A DNA stretch of 23,201 nucleotides, from positions 1-23,201 of the forward strand of contig JAFPYK010000172.1 in the NCBI GenBank assembly GCA_017412265.1, in the 5' to 3' direction. Positions 6,343 to 13,200 of the stretch are shown here, piece by piece. The stretch comes from Lachnospiraceae bacterium. GTDB lineage: Bacteria > Bacillota > Clostridia > Lachnospirales > Lachnospiraceae. Position numbers and translations under genes: made by a program. The notes below the pieces were generated by a model, which had not been told where the DNA came from, made no database searches, and worked only from the letters and a program-made list of their open reading frames with translations. The first letter of the stretch is position 1. Each line of letters starts with the position of its first letter.

Positions 6343-7368
6343 TTATAAAGCGAAGACCTGCTCTCCGTATTTCTCGATCTCTGCAGCCTCGAACGCGGTC
6401 AGCGCCTCCCAGTCAGGAGCCGCGTCTGCACAGGATTCCGAGGCGACCTGCATGGCAGCGCACGCGGAACCGAGGCTTAAGCACTTCTTGAACGGAAGTC
6501 CCTTGAAGAGGCCGGCAAAGAAAGCGCTGGCATATCCGTCGCCGCCGCCGAAGCCCTTGAGCATCTTGACAGGGAAAGCATGGACTTCATAGGCTTCACC
6601 GTTGCAGAGATAGCCGAAGGAGCCATTCTTGCCGTGCTTGATGATCACGACCTTTGCTCCCTGCTCGAACCAGTACTTGCAGCTGACCGAGTCATCCTCA
6701 TTACCCGGAAGCACGAACTTCTCCGTCAGGGTGAACTCCTCGCGGGAACCGATGATCATATCCGCTTCCTTCGCGACGATGGAATAATACAGAGCGATCT
6801 CGGAATCATTCTTCCAGATGTGGTTGCGGAAGTCGATATCGAAGATCACGACGGTATTCACGCGCTTTGCGATCTGAAGAGCCTTCAGGGCCGCTTCTCT
6901 GGAAGGGCTCTGGCACAGGGAGGTACCGGAGATCAGGAGCACCTTCGCGGAAGCGATGTACTCTTCGTCCACATCGTCGACTGACAGCTGGAGATCTGCG
7001 ACCTCCTTGCGGTACATCATGATGCTGGACTGCGTCTCAGAGAGGACCTCGGTAAAGGTCAGGCCGGTATTATAGCCCTTGGGTGCACGGGTCAGATGAG
7101 AACGCTCAATGCCCTCGCGCTCGAAGAAACGATCGATATAGTCGCCGAACTGATCGGAAGAAATCTTGCCGATAAAACCGGATTTGCAGCCGAGGCGGGA
7201 GACACCGACTGCGATATTCGCAGGCGAACCGCCGAGGTATTTCTTAAAATACGTGTTGTCAGCGGTAGAACGGTAATACTCGTCTCTTCCCGGATTTAAG
7301 TCGACAGTGACACGCCCGAGGGGAATGATGTCAAGAGGTCTGTTCTGGTCAAACTCGATGATGCTCAT
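6343..7368 (-). CDS. iolC: PfkB-family sugar kinase, IolC-like (5-dehydro-2-deoxygluconokinase)
   Basis: A 341-residue ribokinase/PfkB-fold kinase close in pattern to Bacillus IolC, which phosphorylates 5-dehydro-2-deoxy-D-gluconate in myo-inositol breakdown. The N-terminus (LDIIPLGRVTVDLN) matches the IolC start. GGSPANIAVGVSRLG (46-60) is PfkB signature 1. TFTEVLS, SIMMYR and the SGTSLCQSPSREA segment (148-159) follow IolC closely. The C-terminal anion-hole/base motif is GFGGGDGYASAF (272-283) with catalytic D277; most IolC proteins have GAGDSYAS. The start has AAAGGAGAGC. It is transcribed alone from its own promoter and terminator. No other inositol gene lies in the window, so substrate identity is inferred from similarity. 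Another PfkB ketogluconate or sugar kinase remains possible. Confidence 0.88.
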   Translation of the reverse strand: MSIIEFDQNRPLDIIPLGRVTVDLNPGRDEYYRSTADNTYFKKYLGGSPANIAVGVSRLGCKSGFIGKISSDQFGDYIDRFFEREGIERSHLTRAPKGYNTGLTFTEVLSETQSSIMMYRKEVADLQLSVDDVDEEYIASAKVLLISGTSLCQSPSREAALKALQIAKRVNTVVIFDIDFRNHIWKNDSEIALYYSIVAKEADMIIGSREEFTLTEKFVLPGNEDDSVSCKYWFEQGAKVVIIKHGKNGSFGYLCNGEAYEVHAFPVKMLKGFGGGDGYASAFFAGLFKGLPFKKCLSLGSACAAMQVASESCADAAPDWEALTAFEAAEIEKYGEQVFAL

Positions 7369-7401
7369 GATGATGCTCTCCTTTGAATAAAATCATGATA
7401 G

Positions 7402-7430
7402 ATTATAAACGCAGATGCAAGAGAAATCAA
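7402..7430 (-). promoter_or_regulatory. Promoter of the IolC-like kinase gene
   Basis: Minus strand: -35 TTGATT (7430-7425), 17-base spacer, consensus -10 TATAAT (7407-7402). The -35 box overlaps the stop codon of the upstream DUF3783 gene. No terminator separates the two genes, so read-through from the upstream operon is possible too. Confidence 0.78.
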
Positions 7431-7804
7431 GCCCTGTCCGGTTTTTGCCTCTGCATCGCCTCGTGTTCACGCATGATTTCCCGATAAAGCTGTGCAAGTG
7501 GCCAGTCCTTGTTGGTTTCGGTCAGCATGGCCTTATAGGGGATGGGAGACAGACTGCCGCGGCGAAGGGCGAGAAGGAAGGAATCCAGGTCTCCTCTGGT
7601 AAAGCCTGCCATCACAAGCAGACGCGAGACCTCCTCTTCGGACGGATTACCTGCAAGCTTCTCTCCGTTCAGCGTCTGAAGGACGGTCAGTGCCCCGTGA
7701 CCGGAAGGGACAGGGATGCATCGGCACCCCTGCAGCGCGCAGACTGCGCGAAGCTCCCGAAGTTCTGCTTCGGGAAAGCCACATAAAAGCACGGATTTTC
7801 TCAT
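7427..7804 (-). CDS. DUF3783 domain-containing protein
   Basis: A 125-residue soluble protein. The N-terminus SVLLCGFPEAELRELRAVC resembles a small Rossmann-like or response-regulator-like strand-helix unit. The C-terminal half has the DUF3783 pattern: GFTRGDLDSFLLALRRG, then IPYKAMLTETNKDWPLAQLY (about 88-107) and REIMREHEAM. The KA(M/V)LT.TN..W stretch is the family hallmark. No biochemical role is known to me. It has a strong GGAGGAAATGT ribosome binding site and starts 26 bases after the MgtC-like gene, making it the last gene of the cation transporter/MgtC operon. Its C-terminus overlaps the promoter of the IolC-like gene. Confidence 0.82.
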   Translation of the reverse strand: MRKSVLLCGFPEAELRELRAVCALQGCRCIPVPSGHGALTVLQTLNGEKLAGNPSEEEVSRLLVMAGFTRGDLDSFLLALRRGSLSPIPYKAMLTETNKDWPLAQLYREIMREHEAMQRQKPDRA

Positions 7805-7830
7805 ACATTTCCTCCGTTTGGAATCAGTTC

Positions 7831-8514
7831 TTATCGCAGCTCCACCGAGGAGATTCCGTTCATCTGGTGGATCTTGCTGACAAGTTCTTTGCCCTTCATC
7901 TTGCCGCGCACATGGATCACCGCGTCATAGGACTTCTCTCCCTCTGCCTCGACGCTCTCGATCTGCAGATTGATGACCGACATGTGGTGGTCTTTGATCA
8001 GGCGCATGACGTCGTCCAGAGAGTTTTTCTCGTTATAATTCATCTCCAGGATAAATTCCGGACTGGACTGGATGTAACGCCCGACATGGGCGAGCACCGT
8101 CTCGACGAACAGAATCATGAGCGTGCCAAGGATCCCCAGCTCATAATAGCCGGCTCCGATCGCGAGGCCCAGAATGCCGCAGGCCCAGAGGCCCGCCGCG
8201 GTCGTAAGGCCCTTGATGGTCTTCTTCTTGGTGATGATGATGGTGCCGGCGCCGATGAAGCCGAGTCCGGATACGACGGACGCGCCGATTCGGGAGATAT
8301 CCGCCGGAAGATGCAGGTCCAGATAGACATACAGGCTGATCATGGAAGCCATCGCTCCGCCGATACAGACCAGGATATGGGTGCGGAACCCCGCGGGACG
8401 GTTCTTTGCTGAGCGTTCGAGGCCGATCAGCGTGCCGGAAAGGCAGGCCAGGAACATCCGGAGAAATACGCCGATACCATTCAGGTTACGGACTGGATTA
8501 AGAATCTGGAGCAT
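7831..8514 (-). CDS. MgtC/SapB family membrane protein (copy 1)
   Basis: A 227-residue inner-membrane protein. The N-terminal half (about 15-150) holds four to five membrane helices with the MgtC signature: GLERSAKNRPAGFRTHILVC (31-50), GASVVSGLGFIGAGTII, and TIKGLTTAAGLWACGILGLA. The C-terminal about 70 residues (ILEMNYNEKNSLDDVMRLIK onward) look like the ACT-like cytosolic domain of longer MgtC proteins. Known relatives are linked to magnesium limitation, acid stress and modulation of membrane ATP synthase or transporters; a transport role is not settled. It has AAGGAGG just ahead and starts 14 bases after the second MgtC copy, with which it is clearly paralogous. Confidence 0.92.
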   Translation of the reverse strand: MLQILNPVRNLNGIGVFLRMFLACLSGTLIGLERSAKNRPAGFRTHILVCIGGAMASMISLYVYLDLHLPADISRIGASVVSGLGFIGAGTIIITKKKTIKGLTTAAGLWACGILGLAIGAGYYELGILGTLMILFVETVLAHVGRYIQSSPEFILEMNYNEKNSLDDVMRLIKDHHMSVINLQIESVEAEGEKSYDAVIHVRGKMKGKELVSKIHQMNGISSVELR

Positions 8515-8528
8515 AGTCTTGGCCTCCT

Positions 8529-9254
8529 TTACGCGATCAGTTCCTGCACAGAATGCACATACGGCAGTTCCGCGACCGATGAAAGCATGGCCGAATGAGA
8601 ACTGTTGCCCCGTGCCATCTGCAGGATAAATATGGCTGAACAGTACTTATCACCCTTCGCCGTCGTCCGCTCGATATCGATGTCATAGATGGAAGCTCTC
8701 TGCTCAGCGATCACCGCCGAGATATCCGCGATATTGTCCACGGACTCGAATTCCACATTCAGAGTGATGTTGCGCAGTCTCCGCTTAAAGGCGGCCTCCA
8801 GAGGAGACATGACATTTAAGATCAGGACGATGATGATGAGCGTTGATATCACAAGCTCGTAGAAGCCGAAGCCGGCAGCCATTCCGAGACATACAGTCGT
8901 GAATAAACCGGTCGCGGTGGTCAGGCCCTTCACCTGCTGGTGGGAGCCCTTGATGATGATTCCGGCGCCCAGGAAGCCGATGCCGGAGATCACGCCCGCG
9001 GCGAGACGGGAAGCGTCGAACTTCGATCCGACGACAGCCACCGCCTCCGCCCACTGTGTCTGCAGCATCTCAAATTCGTATAAGGCAGTGATGGCCGCCA
9101 TCGCGGCACCCATACAGATCAGGGTATAGGTCCGGAAACCGGCAGAACGTTCCTTCTGTGTCCTTCCGTATCCGATCGCTGCGCCGCAGACCATGGCAAG
9201 GACCATGCGGACGGCGATGGATCCGAGATGAAATTCTCTCAGATATGCGATCAT
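8529..9254 (-). CDS. MgtC/SapB family membrane protein (copy 2)
   Basis: A 241-residue paralogue of the next gene. It has GYGRTQKERSAGFRTYTLIC (about 29-48), then GVISGIGFLGAGIIIKG and QVKGLTTATGLFTTVCLGMA, all within the multi-helix N-terminal domain, and a C-terminal ACT-like domain (ITLNVEFESVDNIADISAVI onward). It differs from copy 1 by a longer loop after the second helix (ALYEFEMLQTQWAEAVAVVG). The start at 9254 is chosen because AGGAGGGCAGAT precedes it; the open frame extends further up but overlaps the transporter gene and lacks a signal. It lies 46 bases after the cation transporter stop, in the same operon. Confidence 0.92.
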   Translation of the reverse strand: MIAYLREFHLGSIAVRMVLAMVCGAAIGYGRTQKERSAGFRTYTLICMGAAMAAITALYEFEMLQTQWAEAVAVVGSKFDASRLAAGVISGIGFLGAGIIIKGSHQQVKGLTTATGLFTTVCLGMAAGFGFYELVISTLIIIVLILNVMSPLEAAFKRRLRNITLNVEFESVDNIADISAVIAEQRASIYDIDIERTTAKGDKYCSAIFILQMARGNSSHSAMLSSVAELPYVHSVQELIA

Positions 9255-9300
9255 ATCTGCCCTCCTCTCATAAAACCTTCGTGAGGCAGGCTGCCGCCTG

Positions 9301-10407
9301 TCAATCCGAGATGTCAGAATCAAGATCGATGGAGATCTTATAAGCAGGATATTGATGCTGGATTCTCTCGCAGATCTCCTGATACAATTCCTGCCGGTTT
9401 TTGGCGTCAAAACTGATTATGATATCAAAATGAATCTGCTTCAGTGACTTTTCTGCATGGAAGCCGTGCATCTGGAGCACATCCGGATAACCGGACAGAA
9501 TATGCAGAATCCCGTCTTCGATATCACGCATCTCCGGGTCGCTCGTATTATATGCATAGACCGAGATGCCGGTCAGGATGACCTGGTGCTCTTCTGCCAC
9601 TTTCCTGGAGATCGCGTGCTCGAGCCGGTCGAGCTCTCTCGCGGTGATCGTATCGTCTACCGAGATGTGAACCGAACCGATCAGCAGCTGAGGGCCGTAG
9701 GTGTGTATGATCAGGTCATAAGCACCGTGCACGCCCGGGAAGCCCAGGATGGTCTCCTTGACATTGCGGGAGAGATCCGCGTCGATGCGCTCTCCCAGAA
9801 TCTCGCTGATGGTATCCCGCAGCTGCTCCAGGCCGGCCTTGATGATGACCAGGGAGATGATGATGCCCAGATAAGCCTCCAGCGATAGCCCGAACTTCAG
9901 GAAGATAAAGGCCGCAACCAGCGTGGATGCGGAGATGACCGCGTCAAATGAAGCGTCGGTCCCGGAGGCTATGAGCGCTTCCGAACGGGTCTTCTCACCT
10001 GCTTTTTTCACAAAACGTCCGAGCAGAAGCTTCGTGACAACCGCAGCGGCGACGATGACCAGTGTAACCGTGGAATAATCCGGCACATCCGGGTGGATGA
10101 TCTTCTTCACGGATTCCACCAGGGAAGTGACACCGGCATAGAGAATGAGCACCGCGATCACGATGGCCGTCAGATATTCGATTCTTCCGTAGCCGAGCGG
10201 ATGCTTCTTGTCCGGCTCTTTGCCGGCCAGCTTCGCGCCGATGATCGTGACCAGGGAAGACAGAGCATCGCTTAAGTTATTGACAGCGTCCAGAACGATC
10301 GCGACCGAGTGTGATAACAGTCCCATGACAGCCTTAAAGGCGGCGAGAAGGACGTTTACACCGATACCGATCAGACTGGTCCGAATGATGGTTTTTTCCC
10401 GTTCCAT
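9301..10407 (-). CDS. Cation diffusion facilitator family transporter, probably Mn(II)-type
   Basis: A 368-residue inner-membrane metal/proton antiporter with six membrane helices (about 10-200) and a long cytosolic C-terminal domain (about 205-368). Helix 2 has LDAVNNLSDALSS (39-51) and helix 5 has GTDASFDAVIS (149-159). Aligned to YiiP (D45, D49, H153, D157), the transport site reads N43, D47, D151, D155. An N/D-D-D-D site without histidine is the pattern of manganese-type exporters such as Bacillus MneP, while zinc exporters carry histidines. KKHPLGYGRIEYL (67-79) is the usual loop. The C-terminal domain is about 90 residues longer than YiiP's. It leads an operon with two MgtC proteins and DUF3783. 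Its ribosome binding site lies in a hairpin. Metal specificity is inferred. Confidence 0.92.
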   Translation of the reverse strand: MEREKTIIRTSLIGIGVNVLLAAFKAVMGLLSHSVAIVLDAVNNLSDALSSLVTIIGAKLAGKEPDKKHPLGYGRIEYLTAIVIAVLILYAGVTSLVESVKKIIHPDVPDYSTVTLVIVAAAVVTKLLLGRFVKKAGEKTRSEALIASGTDASFDAVISASTLVAAFIFLKFGLSLEAYLGIIISLVIIKAGLEQLRDTISEILGERIDADLSRNVKETILGFPGVHGAYDLIIHTYGPQLLIGSVHISVDDTITARELDRLEHAISRKVAEEHQVILTGISVYAYNTSDPEMRDIEDGILHILSGYPDVLQMHGFHAEKSLKQIHFDIIISFDAKNRQELYQEICERIQHQYPAYKISIDLDSDISD

Positions 10408-10417
10408 AATTGATTCA

Positions 10418-10446
10418 GCCTTCCGTCAACGGTGAACCCGGAAGGC
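10418..10446 (-). promoter_or_regulatory. Leader hairpin covering the ribosome binding site of the cation transporter gene
   Basis: On the minus strand GCCTTCCG (10446-10439) is fully complementary to CGGAAGGC (10425-10418), an 8-bp stem with a 13-base loop. The 3' arm holds GGAAGG, the only Shine-Dalgarno-like sequence before the ATG at 10407 (11 bases away). It is not followed by a T-run on the minus strand, so it is not a terminator for this gene. Sequestration is an inference. Confidence 0.5.
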
Positions 10447-10474
10447 CTTTGCCTTTCTTTCAGTATGTCCTTTT

Positions 10475-10503
10475 ATTGTACACGATTTGGCTCCGGTTTG
10501 GAA
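10475..10503 (-). promoter_or_regulatory. Candidate promoter of the cation transporter operon
   Basis: Minus strand: -10 TACAAT (10480-10475), 17-base spacer, weak -35 TTCCAA (10503-10498), which matches 3 of 6. It would give a leader of about 60 bases that includes the hairpin over the ribosome binding site. Confidence 0.5.
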
Positions 10504-10520
10504 GATTGAATGTAAAGTTC

Positions 10521-10549
10521 TTGAAAAGCCCCCGGCTCAATGGTACATT
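10521..10549 (+). promoter_or_regulatory. Promoter of the acyltransferase-GltS operon
   Basis: Plus strand: -35 TTGAAA (10521-10526), 17-base spacer, -10 TACATT (10544-10549), 5 of 6 in each box. The ribosome binding site AGGGGGAC and the ATG at 10576 follow within 27 bases. It diverges from the cation transporter promoter with only 17 bases between the two -35 boxes. Confidence 0.7.
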
Positions 10550-10575
10550 AGTTGTATCAAACAGGGGGACGTTCT

Positions 10576-11724
10576 ATGGACGAATATACGAGACATCAGA
10601 AGATATGGAAGGTGCTGTGGCACCTGGTGCACCGCCCGTTATGCCGGCGGTTTCGCTTTACGTGCGATGAACTGAATTATGACGGACCCTGCCTCCTGAT
10701 CAGCAATCACGTGACCAACTGGGATCCGCTTCTTCTTGCGATGAGCCTTCGAAAGCATCAGGCTTACTTTGTGGCAAGCGAGCATATCTTCCGGCAGGGG
10801 ATCATCTCTAAGATCCTGCTGTGGCTGCTGGGGCCGATTGCCCGCAAGAAGGCAGGTTCGGCTGCCGCGACCGTGATGGACTGCATGCGTCATCTCTCAC
10901 AAGGCCATTCAATCGTGCTTTTCGCGGAGGGGGACTGCACCTGGGACGGCGAGACGCAGCCGGTCTTTCCCGCGACCGGGAAACTGGCGAAGCGATGCGG
11001 AGCGGCTCTGGTCACCTATCGCCTGGAAGGCGGGTACTTTTCCTTCCCGCGCTGGGGCAAGAGGCAGCGCAGAGGCAGGATGCACGGACGGATCGTTCAC
11101 ATCTATACACCGGAACAGTTAAAAGGCATGAAGCCGGATGAGATCACTCAGGTGATCAACCGGGATCTCTATGAGAACGCCTGGACCAGGCAGCAGGAAG
11201 AGCCTGTTGTCTACCGTACCGGAAGGCCGGCGGAATGTCTGGAGAGTTCTCTCTTCCTCTGCCCCTCCTGCGGGAAGTTTTCCGGGCTCAGGAGCCGTAA
11301 GGATACGCTCTTCTGCTCATGCGGTGCGAGCTGGAAGGTCAGTTTTGACGGGAAGTTCACGCCGGCCGAGCCATTTGCCGATGTAGCTTCCTGGGATCAC
11401 TGGCAGTCCGAGGCGCTGGAGGAAGCAGTGAAGAGAGCCGGTGATCCGCTCTTTTCCGATGCGGATGTTGAGTTCACCTGTATCGAGGAGGACGGTTCGT
11501 CGAAGAAATGCCGCACATCCGTCGTGCAGCATCCGGACTTCCTGGAGGTCGCGGGCGAACAGCTCGCGGAGAAGGAAATCTCCGATATGGCCATCATCAA
11601 AAACCGGATTCTTGTATTTTCCGGCAAGAGGCATTATTATGAAGTACGGATGAAAAAGGGAGGCAATGTGCGCAAATATCTCGCGTACCTGCACCTCTCC
11701 CACTCCGAAGCATCAGAACAATAA
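10576..11724 (+). CDS. PlsC-type acyltransferase with zinc ribbon and PH-like C-terminal domain
   Basis: A 382-residue protein. Residues 1-200 are a lysophosphatidic-acid acyltransferase-like (PlsC, LPLAT) domain. NHVTNWD (44-50) is the NHx4D catalytic motif I and LFAEGD (115-120) is the FPEG motif with alanine for proline. It would transfer an acyl chain to a lysophospholipid or related acceptor at the membrane surface. A zinc ribbon follows, CPSC at 229-232 and CSC at 247-249 (four cysteines). The C-terminal part (about 295-374) ends in strands such as ISDMAIIKNRILVFSGKRHY, reminiscent of a PH/GRAM-like domain. The normal PlsC length is about 200-250 residues, so the second half is an added module. 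The start is set by AGGGGGAC before the ATG at 10576. GltS-type symporter follows 12 bases later. Confidence 0.82.
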   Translation: MDEYTRHQKIWKVLWHLVHRPLCRRFRFTCDELNYDGPCLLISNHVTNWDPLLLAMSLRKHQAYFVASEHIFRQGIISKILLWLLGPIARKKAGSAAATVMDCMRHLSQGHSIVLFAEGDCTWDGETQPVFPATGKLAKRCGAALVTYRLEGGYFSFPRWGKRQRRGRMHGRIVHIYTPEQLKGMKPDEITQVINRDLYENAWTRQQEEPVVYRTGRPAECLESSLFLCPSCGKFSGLRSRKDTLFCSCGASWKVSFDGKFTPAEPFADVASWDHWQSEALEEAVKRAGDPLFSDADVEFTCIEEDGSSKKCRTSVVQHPDFLEVAGEQLAEKEISDMAIIKNRILVFSGKRHYYEVRMKKGGNVRKYLAYLHLSHSEASEQ

Positions 11725-11736
11725 AGTGAGGAAACT

Positions 11737-13125
11737 ATGGATTACTCAGCAGCAAACAGCAGTTTGTGGAACATCATCATTCAGCTCGGCATGATCGCCG
11801 TGGCGATATTAATCGCGCATCTTCTTCGCAGCAAGCTCCGATTCATCAAGAAGAGCATGATGCCGGTTGCGGTCCTGGCAGGCTTCCTGCTCCTGATCGC
11901 GAAGCTGTGCGGCCTGGTTACGGTGGACGCGGGCATCATGGAGATCCTGGTATATCACGGGATCGCACTTGGATTCATCGCGATGAGCCTGCGTGTCCCG
12001 GAGGGGCAGGCGACAGAGAGCGGCAAGGCGGTCGGGCTGAAGTCCGGCGCGGTCATCGTAAGCTCTTACATGGTCCAGGGCGTGAGCGGCCTGATCATCA
12101 CGATTCTGCTCGGACTGACGGTGATGCCGGATCTCTTCCGTGCCTCCGGCCTTCTGCTTCCGATGGGCTTCGGACAGGGCCCCGGCCAGGCGAACAACGT
12201 CGGCTCGTCTTATGAGGCGCTGGGCTTTGCCGGAGGGCGAAGTTTCGGACTTGCCATCGCCGCCGCAGGCTATCTGGTCGCATGCATCGTGGGCGTGATC
12301 ATGTTAAATGTCCTGACGAAGCATCCGGGTAGGCGCGAGGCCCTTGGCCGAACGGCTGTGGAAAAAGAGCCGGATACCTCCTTCTTCCAGAGCACGGATG
12401 AGCTCCCGGTTTCCGATTCGATCGACCGTCTCTCGATTCAGAGCGCGCTTGTGATGATCGTCTATCTGATGACCTTCCTTGTCGCCTGGGGGATCACCTC
12501 CGGCCTGGCAGCGATCTCACCCGGCCTGGCGGCAACCCTGAATCCTCTGATCTGGGGCTTTAACTTCATCATCGGATCCGCACTTGCGATCCTGACCCGC
12601 CTCTGCCTGGCCGCAGGACGACGCACCGGACTGTTTGTGCGGCAGTACCAGAACAATTATCTGCTCAACCGCATTTCGGGATTCTTCTTCGACGTGATGA
12701 TAGTTGCAGGTATCGCCTCCATCAACCCGGAGGATATTCACGGCCTGTGGCTCCCCTTCATTCTCCTGGTAATCGCCGGATCGGTATTCACCTGGCTGCA
12801 TCTTCGCATGGTCTGCAAGATGGTCTATCCCGGCTACTACTACGAAGGCCTGATCTCCATGTTCGGCATGATGACCGGAACGATCAGCTCCGGCGTCCTG
12901 CTTCTGCGCGAGATTGACCCGGAACTGAAGACCCCGGCTGCCGGCAACCTGGTGAGCGGCAGCTCCTTCGGCATCATTTTAGGAGCTCCGGTTCTGGTCC
13001 TGGTAAGCCTCGCGTCCAAATCCAATACCCTGTGCTTCGTCACACTGGGAATTGCCGCGGTTTACTATCTGATCCTGCTCTTCTTCCTGCGGCGCTCGAC
13101 GAGGGAGAAACGTGGCGCGAAATAA
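11737..13125 (+). CDS. Sodium:glutamate symporter family (GltS/ESS) protein
   Basis: A 462-residue polytopic membrane protein with about ten to twelve helices. It is divided into two pseudo-symmetric halves by a polar segment (about 204-228, KEPDTSFFQSTDELPVSD). The first half has a re-entrant-type GFGQGPGQANNVGSSYEALG (about 144-163), and the second has MFGMMTGTISSGVLLLREID with GNLVSGSS, matching the GltS-type repeats. The family couples sodium entry to glutamate uptake; substrate preference here is inferred. It starts after TGAGG at a good distance, 12 bases downstream of the acyltransferase gene, so it is co-transcribed. A bidirectional terminator follows. Length is somewhat above E. coli GltS (401). 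Confidence 0.85.
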   Translation: MDYSAANSSLWNIIIQLGMIAVAILIAHLLRSKLRFIKKSMMPVAVLAGFLLLIAKLCGLVTVDAGIMEILVYHGIALGFIAMSLRVPEGQATESGKAVGLKSGAVIVSSYMVQGVSGLIITILLGLTVMPDLFRASGLLLPMGFGQGPGQANNVGSSYEALGFAGGRSFGLAIAAAGYLVACIVGVIMLNVLTKHPGRREALGRTAVEKEPDTSFFQSTDELPVSDSIDRLSIQSALVMIVYLMTFLVAWGITSGLAAISPGLAATLNPLIWGFNFIIGSALAILTRLCLAAGRRTGLFVRQYQNNYLLNRISGFFFDVMIVAGIASINPEDIHGLWLPFILLVIAGSVFTWLHLRMVCKMVYPGYYYEGLISMFGMMTGTISSGVLLLREIDPELKTPAAGNLVSGSSFGIILGAPVLVLVSLASKSNTLCFVTLGIAAVYYLILLFFLRRSTREKRGAK

Positions 13126-13142
13126 TACCTCACATCAGTAAG

Positions 13143-13185
13143 AAAGCCCCAAATTCCGGCAGAAACACCGGAATTCGGGGCTTTT
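13143..13185. terminator. Bidirectional intrinsic terminator between GltS-like and GH31 genes
   Basis: AAAGCCCCAAATTCCGG (13143-13159) pairs with CCGGAATTCGGGGCTTT (13168-13184), 17 bp with one mismatch. TTTT follows the 3' arm on the plus strand, and TTTCTTACT on the minus strand. It sits between two convergent genes. Confidence 0.88.
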
Positions 13186-13200
13186 ATCATACTCATATCA

